From Fragilaria radians (lineage: Eukaryota > Bacillariophyta > Fragilariophyceae > Fragilariales > Fragilariaceae): 64,000 nt of DNA. The notes beneath the pieces are model-generated. The model did not search any database. It saw only the letters and a program-made list of their open reading frames with translations, and was not told where the DNA came from. The position numbers and the translations under genes were made by a program. Where the stretch lies: the NCBI GenBank assembly GCA_900642245.1, contig CAAAJI010000034.1, forward strand, positions 232,716 to 296,715, written 5' to 3'. Shown piece by piece: positions 1 through 11,760 of the stretch (position 1 is the stretch's first letter; the number at the start of each line of letters is the position of its first letter).

Positions 1-409
1 CCAGGTGGATATGCGCATTTACGAACGAATTTTCAAGGTGTAAAAATTATGATCTATTTTATCAATCTAAAATTACGCTGTATGTAGAAACAATACTAGC
101 GTAGACTTCCATATGTAAAAAACACCGAACTGGATCAGGTTCAATCTGATCCACTGACATAAGTGCTACTTTCTATTATCACTACTTGGGATAGAGATAT
201 CAATAATACATTTATATACTTTGATAACATCAAAACGTTTATGAACAATAATGATTAGAAAATCATCTCTTTTTTCTTACTCAAGATAATTTTCATATAT
301 TATCTTGTTTGTACTCTTGATTAGCTCTCCTGAGCATCATTAAATTAATATTATAGTAAGATTAAAGAGTATTTTCTTACCTCTGTACTATAATATATTA
401 CATTCGCCC
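1..409 (-). repeat. Possible LTR fragment (minus orientation)
   Basis: On the minus strand a purine-rich tract (CTTGGGGGCG, about 409-419) is followed by TGTAATATATTATAG, which resembles a polypurine tract joined to the TG start of a 3' LTR. Inside are the short inverted arms TATTATAGT and ACTATAATA (about 350-396) and a perfect 7-bp hairpin around GGATCAGGTTCAATCTGATCC (about 130-150; arms GGATCAG and CTGATCC). No coding frame is visible. The distal LTR end would lie outside the window, so this is only a suggestion. Confidence 0.3.
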
Positions 410-539
410 CCAAGATTATACTTTAACCTTGTTGAGCGTTTTTGTAGCACTTGATTGAGACTAATGTGTCATCATTCATTTTTTTGTGAATATTTGAATA
501 ACACATGTGATTTTGTTATCACCTAAATCTCAAAGAAGT

Positions 540-1679
540 AGCCAAAGATCGAGGTCAGCAAAAGAATGAATTGTTTAATTAATCAAAGGAAGAGTAGAAT
601 GTCTCATTGTAGTTACCTACAAAGAAGCGTGAGGAAACTTGACATTTTGACATACCAAGAGTTTTATATCATGGAAGAAACAAGCACATCATATGTATAA
701 CCTGAAGAAATATCGGCTGTTCACAACGTAATTGCTGTTTTAAATGTGAAAATACATCTGCTATAGTCATTATCATCATCCTCCCAAAAGTGCATTCTTC
801 TTTCCCGGCCTTGCTAGATTTTTCGTACTTAGAAGCAGAATATCTGAAAGCCTCAAAAACGTTAAATCTATTAACTCAAAAAACAACAGCCTTTCATTTG
901 TTCTGTGATTGTCATTTTAATTGTGCCACTTTATCTGGTATCTTCATCAAAGGTCTCCCATATTTTATTCGTTCTTACATGCTAGCTACGCAGGCACGTA
1001 AAGAGGATGGAATTATATACTTCAATAATACAAAGCATAAAAAGTGTTATCTAGTATTTCAAAAAGCAACATCCATTCTCATCTTCAGTAATTGTTGTTT
1101 TTGAATTGCTAATAAATCTGATGACTTAATCATCTATATTGGCATATAATTACACTGCTAGTTGTTTCTCATTATGGAAGAAAATGACATCTTGTGAATT
1201 AATCTTTTGTTTTTATTTTATTGATGTGTAATACTATTGTTCAATGTGATACTTAACCAATATTATCTTTAACTTTTCTTCAATTTTATCTTATTGATTT
1301 GTGTTCTTTAAGAGTTGTCAACACCTGTTTACTGATTTAGTTTAGTATCTCTAATGCCTTGTCTGATTGCTCACAAGTGCAATGTAAATACAGTTGCTGT
1401 TTGAAGGATATCTCATGTCTATTCCATGTGGTATATTATGCTGAACTGTTACAAGGACAGGAACAAGTGTCTCAATTCAACCATTCAAAGCCCTTACCAA
1501 CATTTGTCTGATCCAAAATTACTAATGAAAAGAGGGCGTTGTTAAATTATTCAAGGAAGTATATTGTTATCTATATTGTGCCATTAATAAGCAACTGATG
1601 GAAAAAATGTGTGTGCTTTGAGTGATATGATATAAACATTTATTTTGGTCCTACCTCTAATAACTAATATTTGTGGATT
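540..1679 (+). repeat. Dispersed 1.1 kb repeat, copy 1
   Basis: This block is nearly the same, base for base, as 7385-8515 in the same orientation, with scattered substitutions and small indels. It contains a 104-codon open frame (790-1104) that is also open, with a different end, in the second copy. Shorter diverged relatives of parts of it occur at 21340-21480, 21829-22146 (inverted) and 33790-33950. No transposase, reverse transcriptase or clear terminal repeats are visible, so it is most likely a non-autonomous mobile element. Confidence 0.75.
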
Positions 1680-2367
1680 AAGTGTTCGCAAACCGTCTCT
1701 TCAAATATCAAAGATGAAAGTAAAAGAGGTAATTAACTTGAACAAGCAAATTAAAAGAAGATTGAAATAGAAAGGTTGTGATTAAATAAAGATGTTATTC
1801 TGATTGCTTTGCTGAAGTTGCTGAAGTTGCTGAAGTGTGCATTCTTTCTAAATATCCCTTATGGATAAACCCTAAACATATAAAACTAAGTTGTGAATGA
1901 ACGTAAGGGATATTTCCAATATAAGCACACACAAAAACACAAGTTAGAGATAATCAACCACATCAGTGATAAGGTATTGACAACTCTGAAACAAAGCAAT
2001 ACGATAGAATTGAAGACAAGTTTACAAGGCAATAAGTATTGACTGCATGGTAATGCTGGGTGTAATTTGAAAGCTTGTACAATATTTTGAACTCAACCAG
2101 CATCTGTGATGGTACATTTAAAAGTAATCACATGATTCTAACAATGCTACATTTTTATTCCAAGGAATCCAGCATATAATTTGTTACATGAAGCTGCCCA
2201 AGTACGTCTACATAAACTTAATTTTTATTTTGAATTTTAATCCATGCCTCTCTCATTTCACTTGCAATAAATATTTTTGTTTTATCTGCCATTCGTTGTC
2301 GGTTTTTCCACTCCCATTCAAACATGGTTGTTGATATCTTCTTATATATGATATTTGTTTTAACTTG
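1680..2367. other. Intergenic, no gene seen
   Basis: AT-rich spacer between the dispersed repeat and the 3' end of M11 protease copy A. It holds a small TTGCTGAAG tandem repeat (about 1808-1838). The stretch around 1850-1910 (CCCTTATGGATAAACCCTAA and GAACGTAAGGGAT) is weakly similar to the Copia LTRs at 8773 and 10327. No coding sequence is supported. Confidence 0.5.
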
Positions 2368-4551
2368 TTAGTAAACAGCACAGAATCGCCCACTATGATT
2401 GCAGTCATTCTTACGGCATTGTTTGCCACCGATACAACAGTAGTTTTGAAGTTTTCCGTTGCAATCATTTGGGCATGTCATACAGTCCTCACCCAATTCG
2501 CATCTTCGGTTGAAATTGCAAGTGCCATTGGGATTTTTCTTAGTCGGAGCTGGCGACGGGGCTTTAGCGCGATGACGAGTGGGAGGTGGATTTGGCAGTG
2601 GTGTGGGAAACTCAGCGGGAAATTCAGTGGGGGGAAATTCAGTTGGAATTTCATTGGGAAATTTAGTGGTAAATTCGGTATTTGATGTCACTACAGGTGT
2701 AAATATCGGTGTTTCCTCAGATGTGACACCAGGTGAGAACACCGGTGAGGACACCGGTGAGGACACCGGTGCAGGCGGTGCATCAAACTGGATCGAAATT
2801 TCAGCTCGTCCAGGCACAGTTGTTGTGATGATAGAGACAACTCGAATCTGTAAGGAATTAGCGCTTCCATTAAAGTCAGGAATAGTATACACACCATTGG
2901 TGTCCATTTTAGACACTAAATTCGATGTCCCAGAATGTTCAACACCAGTTTGCTTTGTCACTACCAAGACTTGATCTGCACCCTCCAAAGTATTACTGTT
3001 CATCCCAATCTTTCGATTAAAATGGACGTATATATCTATTGTGGAAGTAATAATACGGACAATCATCTTATCGTTTGAAGTTGCGCTTGATTTTTCAGCA
3101 AAACCGACCAGGTTTCCATTCCAATTGAAGATTCCATTATTTGGAAGCTCCACGTGATACTGACTGTACCACCCTAGTTGGTACGTTTTAGCACCATTGA
3201 AGCACATCCTATCTCCCCACCAGCAGTATCCCTACGAGTTGAATCTAAAGTGAGCAAAAACGAGAAAACATTACAAACAGATATTTATCTCTCGATTGAA
3301 TTACCATTACACCTGATCCATCGCCGTATTCTTCTGTTCCTTCACTCGAATGCCCTAAGTTGAGGTTATGACCTAGACGGTATATTAGGAAATAGGTTAT
3401 GGTCATTCGAGTATGCATTACTGTGGTGACGTACCTATCTCGTGCACTTGAATAAATGAATGTTGACAATTATCATTGTTGAAAACTGACAGCCAATGAT
3501 TTAAGAAGGCATATGCAACCCAATCTCCAGGTGTTCCGGGAGGGAGACACAGCATAACGTAATCTGCAATCTGGTCAAGTGATGCTCCAAGATCAGATTG
3601 TGCTTGACTGACCATTGCGTCTCGAATAGTAGCGTCTGCTACGTTAGACACAAATGTGGTAGGAAGCGTTACAGTATACACACCATCGCTTCCCACCAAG
3701 CTGTTGGAGGTTAGCGGCGTAAATTGAAGTTTCCCATCCGAGCATGCGCTGAACTGACTCATTAAAGTCACAGAATCTCCAAATGTACCAAAAATGTTAT
3801 TCGAGAGGTCTGCCTCGGATGCTGTTGTTTCTTTATCCGCTGCAACGGCTCGAATAACAAGGACGCTCTTTGTTCCAGTAACCAGCTTCCTTTTCTTATC
3901 TTCATAGGAAGATTCGGTTAAGTCCCGAAATGAATTAGTCATAGATCCACTAACACTAGCAAGCTATAACCACAATTGATGCACAGGATGATGAGTATTG
4001 CGCAATAATTGGTCATTTCAACAATGATGCTGATAACGTTACCTGTACAACTTCACCGGCTGGAAATATAATCTCGTTCTTGTCGTCATCAATGACAGCA
4101 TTCTCAGCAAAGAATGTAGTCGATCCACTTATGTTATTGTTTCTCCTAGCCCAAGAAGTCTTGAGTCCCTTAATTCGAACAAACCTCAAGTTTGCGCCAT
4201 GACGGTCTTCTCCACGAATTTCACATAGGAGTGGTTGCTCTTCCTCTCGATGGTCTTCATAGTCTTTCTCAGCGATGATAACCAGGCAAGGTTTATTAAA
4301 TCTCCGTTGACTATTGGGCCTAGCTCTCCTTTCAACATGATGATTGCCTTGTCCGCTCTATTGATTAAGACGAACATGAAAAACATTACATGTATCAGCA
4401 TATTGATTAAGACGAACATGAAAAAAATTACAGGTATCAGCATAATGATGAAAGGCCAATTTAAACATACGGAAACAATCTCATGACTTACAGTTTGGTA
4501 AGCACCTATGTATAGAGCCAAGATTAAGTGGAGAGTTAGATTCACAATCAT
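2368..4551 (-). CDS. Secreted gametolysin-like (peptidase M11) metalloprotease, copy A
   Basis: Five exons (minus strand: 4551-4492, 4357-4043, 3963-3435, 3372-3305, 3231-2368) give 611 residues. All introns are GT-AG, and exons 1-4 match copy B base for base in length. Exon 1 encodes a signal peptide (MIVNLTLHLILALYIGAYQT). The zinc-binding signature HEIGHNLNLGH spans the exon 3/4 junction (residues 299-309) and is followed by the Met-turn region ending VMGY, as in M11 peptidases that act on extracellular matrix. The C-terminal part has a Pro/Thr/Glu-Phe-rich linker and a Cys-rich tail with ELGEDCMTCPNDC, a pattern I associate with diatom secreted proteins. Just after the Met-turn this copy reads CWWGDRM where copy B reads HGWADKM. 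The longer open frame through intron 1 (4186-4551) is a wrong-frame read-through. Physiological substrate unknown. Confidence 0.88.
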
Positions 4552-4807
4552 GTTATTTGAATTTTATGTTTCGTTTTATTCGTTTAACAATCTGATCTGT
4601 TCGCGATTATATGTGAACAAATAATTCCTAACTTTTACCTAATTTTAGGAAGACTTACTCTTTGTTTGAGTCTTGGTTCTTAAACGTTTCGATATCATGC
4701 ATGTATCAGACTTTTCTTGTTCATCTCAAAGCTATGCTGGCGCGTTAAATATCTACAGAGCTATATTTCAAATATTCCAATTAAAAATACCACACACATC
4801 ATTGGCA
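4552..4807. other. Upstream region of M11 copy A
   Basis: The first ~60 bases upstream of the start codon are recognisably similar to those upstream of copy B (CGAATAAAAC and ATAAATT blocks), so the duplication included a little promoter sequence. Similarity is then lost. Nothing else is recognisable before the hAT element. Confidence 0.45.
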
Positions 4808-4959
4808 CTCTTGCGTAGAGGTGTCAACAGGCCACCAATTAGTACAACAGCCTCAGTCACAGCCACAGCCAAACCCTGTCTGGCTGTAGACAGCAAAACA
4901 GCCACAAACAGTCGTAAAGCAAAATTGCAATGGGAAATCCAGGTATTCAATTATTGACG

Positions 4960-6090
4960 TGAGAATGCATTTCTTCATATCAGCAATTCCAAAATGCGCA
5001 TGACACAAGCGTAGGAGTGTTGAATTCCTTTCTTCCTTCAGCACTTTTCACATGCACAAGAAACAAAACGAGTGGCAATTTCAATTTCAACAGACCCAAT
5101 AGCATTACCAAGGCAGAATTCCACCTAGTGTGCACGTCAATGATAATCGTAATTGAAGTGGTTGGGCTTTCTCTTAATTGCATAATTTCTTTCTTTTGCT
5201 TTCACAAAGGACCTGATGTATTTTGCCAATTTGCAAAATTTGGCTACTTTGATGCAAATCTCAATTTGTATGTCTTCAAGCTTTGCAGTATTGTCAATCT
5301 CAAAGTCAGCAATGGTATCATTAATGCAGTTTTCAGTGTTTAGGGCTTCATCTTCAACATCATTAATTGGTACATTACACATTCTTTCAATGAGGAAAGG
5401 ACCAACAAGAAGATGGAGGGCATGTCCCACACAACCAAAGTGATTGGAAACGCAATCTCAACGCAATAATGCAAGGTTTTGCTTACCCAACCCAAATTTC
5501 ATCATTTAAGAGTCCAAGCAAGAGCGAATATAGTCTGCTGTATGGGATCCCATCAGTGGTTTAACTTCTAAAAGATACATTTCATTTCAAAATTCTCAGT
5601 CAAATAATCCAATGTTAAAGCCATGAAGCTTTGCATTGTTCTTGAAGTCCATACATCATTTGTAACGTTGTAACAATGCATTTCATTCATTAAGTGTTGC
5701 TTCATGCGCAACATAACTTTGTCAGCCAAAGCCATCAATTGGTCTCAAGTTTTATTTTGTGATGGGAATACACATTTCTTTCTTAATTGACACAAATATG
5801 CACAAAACTGTCTAAAACTTTCATCCTCAACAATTTTGAAGTGGCGTAGGTTTTCTGATATCCACTTAACAAGAAGTATTTCTCCAATCACTTGCTCCTC
5901 TTTGGTGGCTACCATCATGTTATGTACCTTTAGCATATTGGAGAAGAAATCATCAAGCAGCTTTTGTTTCTTCTTCGGCAATGCATCCTATTCCTCACAA
6001 AGTTGGCAAAGTCTTTTCTCGTGTTGCTTCTCTACATGTCGGTAGACAGAATTTTCATTTCCATACGAATATCCAATGTCCTTGTGACAC
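4960..6090 (-). pseudogene. hAT transposase, broken
   Basis: Minus-strand pieces in three frames line up with a hAT transposase. Near 6000-6090 there is a BED-type zinc finger (CHKD...VYRHVEKQHEKR) followed by an in-frame stop before KKKQKLLDDFF. Near 5750-5980 comes FKIVEDESFRQFCAYL, matching the conserved VEDxxFR block. Near 5400 is GHALHLLV, and near 5110-5140 DVHTRWNSALVML, matching the D-x-TRWNS signature. The C-terminal dimerisation region is not convincingly present. Frame changes and stops make it inactive as assembled. Confidence 0.82.
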
Positions 6091-6094
6091 ACTA

Positions 6095-6234
6095 TGCTCT
6101 AAGCTGCTCTAAGAGTTTATACAAATTGTAAATTATAATCTAAAAAGTTACTTTTATCCTAGATCTCTTGTGAATCAATTGCAACGTGTTTCCTTGACTA
6201 CGTAGTCTCTTTAGCTTACGTGTTAGATTCAACA
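6095..6234 (-). repeat. Copia-type LTR fragment inside the hAT element
   Basis: Read on the minus strand this starts TGTTGAATCTAACACG and ends near AGCAGCTTAGAGCA, with TG and CA termini. A diverged relative lies at 27426-27549. It sits between the hAT BED-finger coding sequence and the assembly gap, so a Copia element probably inserted into the hAT and its interior lies in, or was lost to, the gap. Confidence 0.55.
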
Positions 6235-6244
6235 CATAACATTT

Positions 6245-6995
6245 NNNNNNNNNNNNNNNNNNNNNNNNNNNNNNNNNNNNNNNNNNNNNNNNNNNNNNNN
6301 NNNNNNNNNNNNNNNNNNNNNNNNNNNNNNNNNNNNNNNNNNNNNNNNNNNNNNNNNNNNNNNNNNNNNNNNNNNNNNNNNNNNNNNNNNNNNNNNNNNN
6401 NNNNNNNNNNNNNNNNNNNNNNNNNNNNNNNNNNNNNNNNNNNNNNNNNNNNNNNNNNNNNNNNNNNNNNNNNNNNNNNNNNNNNNNNNNNNNNNNNNNN
6501 NNNNNNNNNNNNNNNNNNNNNNNNNNNNNNNNNNNNNNNNNNNNNNNNNNNNNNNNNNNNNNNNNNNNNNNNNNNNNNNNNNNNNNNNNNNNNNNNNNNN
6601 NNNNNNNNNNNNNNNNNNNNNNNNNNNNNNNNNNNNNNNNNNNNNNNNNNNNNNNNNNNNNNNNNNNNNNNNNNNNNNNNNNNNNNNNNNNNNNNNNNNN
6701 NNNNNNNNNNNNNNNNNNNNNNNNNNNNNNNNNNNNNNNNNNNNNNNNNNNNNNNNNNNNNNNNNNNNNNNNNNNNNNNNNNNNNNNNNNNNNNNNNNNN
6801 NNNNNNNNNNNNNNNNNNNNNNNNNNNNNNNNNNNNNNNNNNNNNNNNNNNNNNNNNNNNNNNNNNNNNNNNNNNNNNNNNNNNNNNNNNNNNNNNNNNN
6901 NNNNNNNNNNNNNNNNNNNNNNNNNNNNNNNNNNNNNNNNNNNNNNNNNNNNNNNNNNNNNNNNNNNNNNNNNNNNNNNNNNNNNNNNNNNNNNN
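6245..6995. other. Assembly gap (751 N)
   Basis: Run of N inside the hAT element. The long open frames that appear to cross it are artefacts of untranslatable bases. Confidence 1.
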
Positions 6996-7384
6996 GGTAC
7001 GTCACACTATACAATATGCTTGGATTGCAAGTACACTCTTTAAGTTTTCCATTGATGAGCCTTTCTATGCAACCACGGGAACTAAGTCCCAGTGACTTTT
7101 GGAAGATCCTCTCACTTCCAATAGAAGGTTTCCCTTCTTGTCAGTCAAGGGAATAGCATCAGCAACATCAATTATATCTAAAGGGGCCTCGGTCCTTTAT
7201 CCTTATGCTTCTGGAACTCCTCATACACTCATAATTGGCTTTTGGCTGCTTGTGGCTGTTTAATGACAGATTGACCAAATGTATGTCTGTCTATTGGCTG
7301 TGTCTGTTTGGCTGTGTATTTGTAACAGCCAGACAGCTTTCTGCTGATACCTCTACTCTTGCGTCTCAAACAGTTGTTTCAAAA

Positions 7385-8515
7385 GTAGCCAAAGATTGAG
7401 GTCAGCGAAAGGGTGAATTGCTTTTATATCATTCATAGAAAGAGTAGAATGTCTTATTGTAGTTACGCACAAAGGAGCGTGAGGAGACTTGACGTCTTGA
7501 CATACCAAGATTTTATATGTCATGGAAGAAACAAGCACATCATATGTATTACCTGAAGAAATATCGGCTGCTCACAAGGGTAGTTGCTGTTTTAAATGTG
7601 CAAATACATCTGCTATACTCATTATCATTATCCTCCTAAAAGTGCATTCTTATTTTTCGTACTTAGTAGTAGAATATCTGAGAGCCTCAAAAACGTTAAA
7701 TCTATTAACTCAAAAAACAACAGCCTTTCATTTGTTCTGTGATTGTCATTTTAATTGTGCCACTTTATCTGGTATCTTCATCAAAGGTCTCCCATATTTT
7801 ATTCGTTCTTATATGCTAGCTACGCTTGCACGTAAAGAGGATGGAATTATATACGTCATCATATAAAGCATAAAAAGTGTTATCTAGTATTTCAAAAAGC
7901 AACATCCATTCTCATCTTCAGTAATTGTTGTTTTTGAATTGCTAATAAATCTGATGACTTTATCATCTATATTGGCATGTAATTACACTGCTAGTTGTTT
8001 CTCATTATGGAAGAAAATGACATCTTGTGAATTAATCTTTTGTTTTTATTTTATTGATGTGTAATACTATTGTTCAATGTGATACTTAACCAATATTATC
8101 TTTAACTTTTCTTCAATTTTATCTTATTGATTTGTGTTCTTTAAGAGTTGTCAACACCTGTTTACTGATTTAGTTTAGTATCTCTAATGCCTTGTCTGAT
8201 TGCTCACAAGTGCAATGTAAATACAGTTGCTGTTTGAAGGATATCTCATGTCTATTCCATGTGGTATATCATGCTGAACTGTTACAAGGACAGGAACAAG
8301 TGTCTCAATTCAACCCTTCAAAGCCCTTATCAACATTTATCTGATCCAAAATTACTAATGAAAGGAGGGCATTGTTAAATTATTCAAGGAAGTATATTGT
8401 TATCTATATTGTGCCATTAATAAGCATCTGTTGGAAAAAAATGTGTGTACTATGGGTGATATAGTATAAACATTTATTTTGGTCTTACTTCCAATAACTA
8501 ATATTTGTGGATAAG
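7385..8515 (+). repeat. Dispersed 1.1 kb repeat, copy 2
   Basis: Second copy of the block at 540-1679, same orientation and very similar throughout. The short open frame (about 7522-7866) is shared but ends differently because of small indels. The copy begins about 20 bases right of the hAT target duplication, so the hAT lies next to it rather than inside it. Confidence 0.75.
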
Positions 8516-8772
8516 TACTGTATTTGCCGGAATATTCTGAATTTTTATTGCATATGATCTGGAACATATTTCGATTTATTTCTTTTGATTCTCGACATAC
8601 GTGTTTTAAGCATATTTTTCATTGCATATAAATTATCTTGACTCTACAAATCTTGAATTTTCAATAGATTTTGGCCTATCCCTATACAAACACTCTACAA
8701 GGAACACAAAATCATTCACAAACGATACCGCTAACACATCCAAGAAAATACCTGTACCCGTTTGGCTTTGCA

Positions 8773-10515
8773 TGTTAGAAAGTCTTCTATTCAGTGGATA
8801 AAACAGATGAAAGGAAAGGTCAACAAAAGTTGCACTTGAAAGTTGTGATTATTAATTCAAAAGGCTAGAACTAACTCTGACCACACAATCTCGAATAAAT
8901 AGTATCCCTAATGGATAACCTAATCAAAGTGAATAAACGTGAGGGAGTTCTACAAATCCTCTTTCCAAGTACTTCATAGCCAAATTTATCCAGCAAAATT
9001 GTTAATTAAATGAGGTTTTAAGATTGTGATTTGTTCAAATTCTCGGTTTCGATGACACAACAACTCAAATAGTCCTTGAGACTATTTTCAACCTTTAAAT
9101 TGAATCGATTTTTCTTCAAATCAACATTCAACTTGGCAATGCTTTCTTCAGTTCCTATTACAAGACAATCATCCTCATAAATTCCAATAAGCATTACACT
9201 GCCATTTCGAAAACAAACAAGGATCTGATTTACTTTCCTTGAAACCAATAGATTTTAGGACCGATGTTAACGTTTTATAGAACTCTCTTGCGCTTTGAAC
9301 CAAGCCACAGATAGTCTTCTTGAGTTTCAAGCAATAATTAGGACCAGCTCCTACACCTTCAGCAACATCCATATATATTTCCTCTTGAAGTTCACCATGC
9401 AAGAATGCCATTTCTACGTCAATGATTGATGCTTGAAGATCCCAAATTAGTTCAGAAACCAGTATAATTCTGAAACTTACATCATTGATCACAGGAGCAA
9501 AACTTTCATTGAAGTCAATGCCTGGAACTTGGCTGTATCCACCGGCAACAAGTCTTGCTCGAAAACGCCGTTTCTCTTGATTTTAAATATCCATTTGTTT
9601 TTAATGGTTCTTCTCCCTACTGGAATGTCATTTTTCTTGATAATTTCCCAAACCTTCTTGCTTTCCATATCATTTAACTCTTTCTTGATTGCAATTCTCC
9701 AATTATCTTGGTCCTTGGGGTCAGCATGATTCCAATCTTGATCGAAAGTGATAGGTTCAACTTGAATGTTTCCACTAAACAGAGCAATGTTGGCTTGATC
9801 AAGGATGATTTCCCTTCCCAGCTCAATATCCTTGATAATCTTGGATGCTTCAGGATTAATTTTTCCAGCTGCTTCAATTGCCGATATACTTTGCTTTTGA
9901 TGTTCTGATCTTTATCTTGAGTAACTTGAATCCTTTCTTGGCTATTTGCATCTTGATTGAACGTTGCAATGGCGTGAACATACCCATCATCATCATTGTC
10001 ATCATATTCTTCTTTTAAAGGAGCATTGGTAATCATTCAATTCTTGTAACTCTTTCCCAACCAGACCACATCTCTGGAATGAATAATTTTTATAGTGTTG
10101 TAATTAAACTTCCAATATACATCATTAGCATGGTCTACTGAGTAGCCCACAAAAATACAAGATGTCCCTCGATTCTCTAGCTTGATGTATTCAAATCGGT
10201 CATCTTGACTTAGTTATATGAATGCCGTAGAATAAGGATGATAACATTGAACAGTCCCAAGTTAATGTAAATTATCTTCAAGAAACAGTGAAAAATAGAT
10301 AGACAAACAGATGACACGTTTAAACATGTTAGAAAGTCTTCTATTCAGTGGATAAAGCAGATGAAAGTAAAGGTCAACAAAAGTTGCACTTGAAAGATGT
10401 GATTACTGATTAAAAGGCTAGAACGAACTCTGACCGCACAATCTCAAATAAATAGTATCCCTAATGGATAACCTAAACAAATATACTTAAAGGGAATGAA
10501 TGTGAGGGATCTTTT
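8773..10515 (-). mobile_element. Internally deleted Copia LTR retrotransposon
   Basis: Two direct repeats starting TGTTAGAAAGTCTTCTATTC at 8773 and 10327, each about 190 bp, flank a 1.36 kb interior. The repeats are very similar (both include GAATAAATAGTATCCCTAATG or its one-base variant), so they are read as LTRs. The interior, on the minus strand, holds only the integrase C-terminus and the first part of the reverse transcriptase. Gag, protease, integrase core and RNase H are absent. Exact outer LTR ends and target duplication were not resolved. Confidence 0.75.
9018..10260 (-). pseudogene. Copia polyprotein remnant (integrase C-terminus and RT)
   Basis: Read right to left: an integrase C-terminal block near 10040-10200 (KLENRG, then GYSVDHAND, then SRDVVWLGKSY); a spacer rich in Asp/Glu (9674-10036); then the Copia reverse transcriptase (9175-9492) with VEMAFLHGELQEEIYMDVAEG and LKKTICGLVQSAREFYK. 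The catalytic box YEDDCLVIG (normally YVDD) follows at about 9160. The frames differ between blocks and stops occur, so it is not functional. The active-site variant and lost domains fit the deletion seen in the element. Confidence 0.85.
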
Positions 10516-11760
10516 CAATATTTGCAAACTATTCTAATAGTCTGCCAAATAGGAGTATATTCACTCTATAGATAAAGCTCTTTTTTTTGCAAATGTATTC
10601 TCATTTTGGAGAATACTCTAAGTCTACGTTTGTGCTTCTAGTCATATATTGAAGAAGGATTCATGGTGGGAAAAGTTTTGACAAACATCATGACTTTGGC
10701 CATATCCAACAAATCACTACAGGAAAAAGAAAATGCGTTTCCAGTGTCTTATATGGATATTGGAGATTGATTATCCCGTACCAATAAAGTGCCAAGCCTC
10801 AACTTTAAATTAGGCATTTCATCAGTACCCAGAAATACACGGACGATGGTTAAATCAACTCAGCTTCCATGGAAATATTGTTTAATTAGTGTTCCATGTC
10901 GCTATAATACTCATCCAGATGATCATTGAAGCAAGTATTGACATACTTTCTATATTGGCAATTCCATGGAGCTGCCTTTGGATTTTCTTCGATGTTGCAT
11001 TTCAATTTATTTGTTAAGTAGAAATACTTTCATTGATTCAGACAATATGTTATTTCATCCTTATCCCTGGGTTGCTGTGTAGACCAGACAATAATTTGCA
11101 ATATTTTATTAGAGAAATCCCTTGTCATCTCGATAAGTTCCAAAGCATAAATTTGAATATACTGTGATTATTGGGCGATCTACCAAATGTCTCAACTTTT
11201 CTTTGCTTTCAATCTTATCATAAATACCATCATTCCACTCAGTCAATCCCTCTTGCCTATACGATAAAAAAACCTTTCCCATTATCAAGTGGACTTTCTT
11301 ATCAATGTTGCTAGGACGATTCAGTATAGAACTTGTGACCATGTGTTTTTTGCAACCTGGCTAACGTGAAAGAGGCATGATATCAAGAACTACTCGAAAT
11401 ATATCTACGGTAACACAGCCAAGAGCCATTCCTATAATGAAGATAATTCTGGATAACAATCGTCTGCACAAGTCCTACAATTGTATTGAAGTTTATGTGG
11501 ACTAAAATGTGTATCATTCTACTGAAATCCAATCCTTTTGTACAATACACAAAACGACAGTAATTTTTCACAGAATTCGGATTAATCTGAATACTGATGA
11601 GGCTGAAGTAGAATTTTGTTATGTGATTTCCATGGAATTATTACCTTACTTACTAAGTACTGTCGACATTTCAACTTCATTACTAGTAGCAACAGCTGTA
11701 GCCATTTCACTTTTGGAGTTACTTTGATTCCATTGCAACAAAACGGAAACTACCTCCACT
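10516..11760. other. Intergenic, one unexplained minus-strand open stretch
   Basis: Mostly AT-rich without recognisable genes. Minus-strand frames at 11571-11383 and 11342-11109 read protein-like (for example KVFLSYRQEGLTEWNDGIYD near 11260) but lie in separate frames with no family I recognise. They could be a decayed gene or chance. The right-hand end is the SKP1 promoter region. Confidence 0.3.

Larger units (their letters stand above)
4808..7363 (-). mobile_element. hAT-family DNA transposon with 8-bp target-site duplication
   Basis: CTCTTGCG occurs at 4808-4815 and again at 7356-7363, directly flanking an element of about 2.54 kb. The ends form an imperfect terminal inverted repeat: TAGAGGTGTCAACAG on the left and, read from the right end inward, TAGAGGTATCAGCAG. 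An 8-bp duplication and TAGAGGTG-like termini are hallmarks of hAT elements. Both subterminal regions are rich in CTGTCTGGCTGT-like motifs. The interior carries a broken hAT transposase (minus strand), an LTR fragment and a 751-base assembly gap. Confidence 0.93.

Noticed and set aside
1808..1838. TTGCTGAAG triplet repeat as CRISPR-like array
   Set aside because: Units are 9-10 bases with no spacers; a simple microsatellite.
2365..2974. Plus-strand Gly/Asn-rich open frames opposite M11 copy A (and minus-strand 32774-33298 opposite copy B)
   Set aside because: Antisense shadows of the TEFPT-repeat coding region.
4186..4551. 121-codon minus-strand open frame, and its partner at 31379-31570 in copy B
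   Set aside because: They read exon 1 through intron 1 or start inside intron 1, and then run through exon 2 in the wrong frame. The correct exon 2 frame joins exons 1 and 3 without stops in both copies.
6220..7095. Long open frames across 6245-6995 (and across 24839-25131)
   Set aside because: Made of untranslatable N bases.
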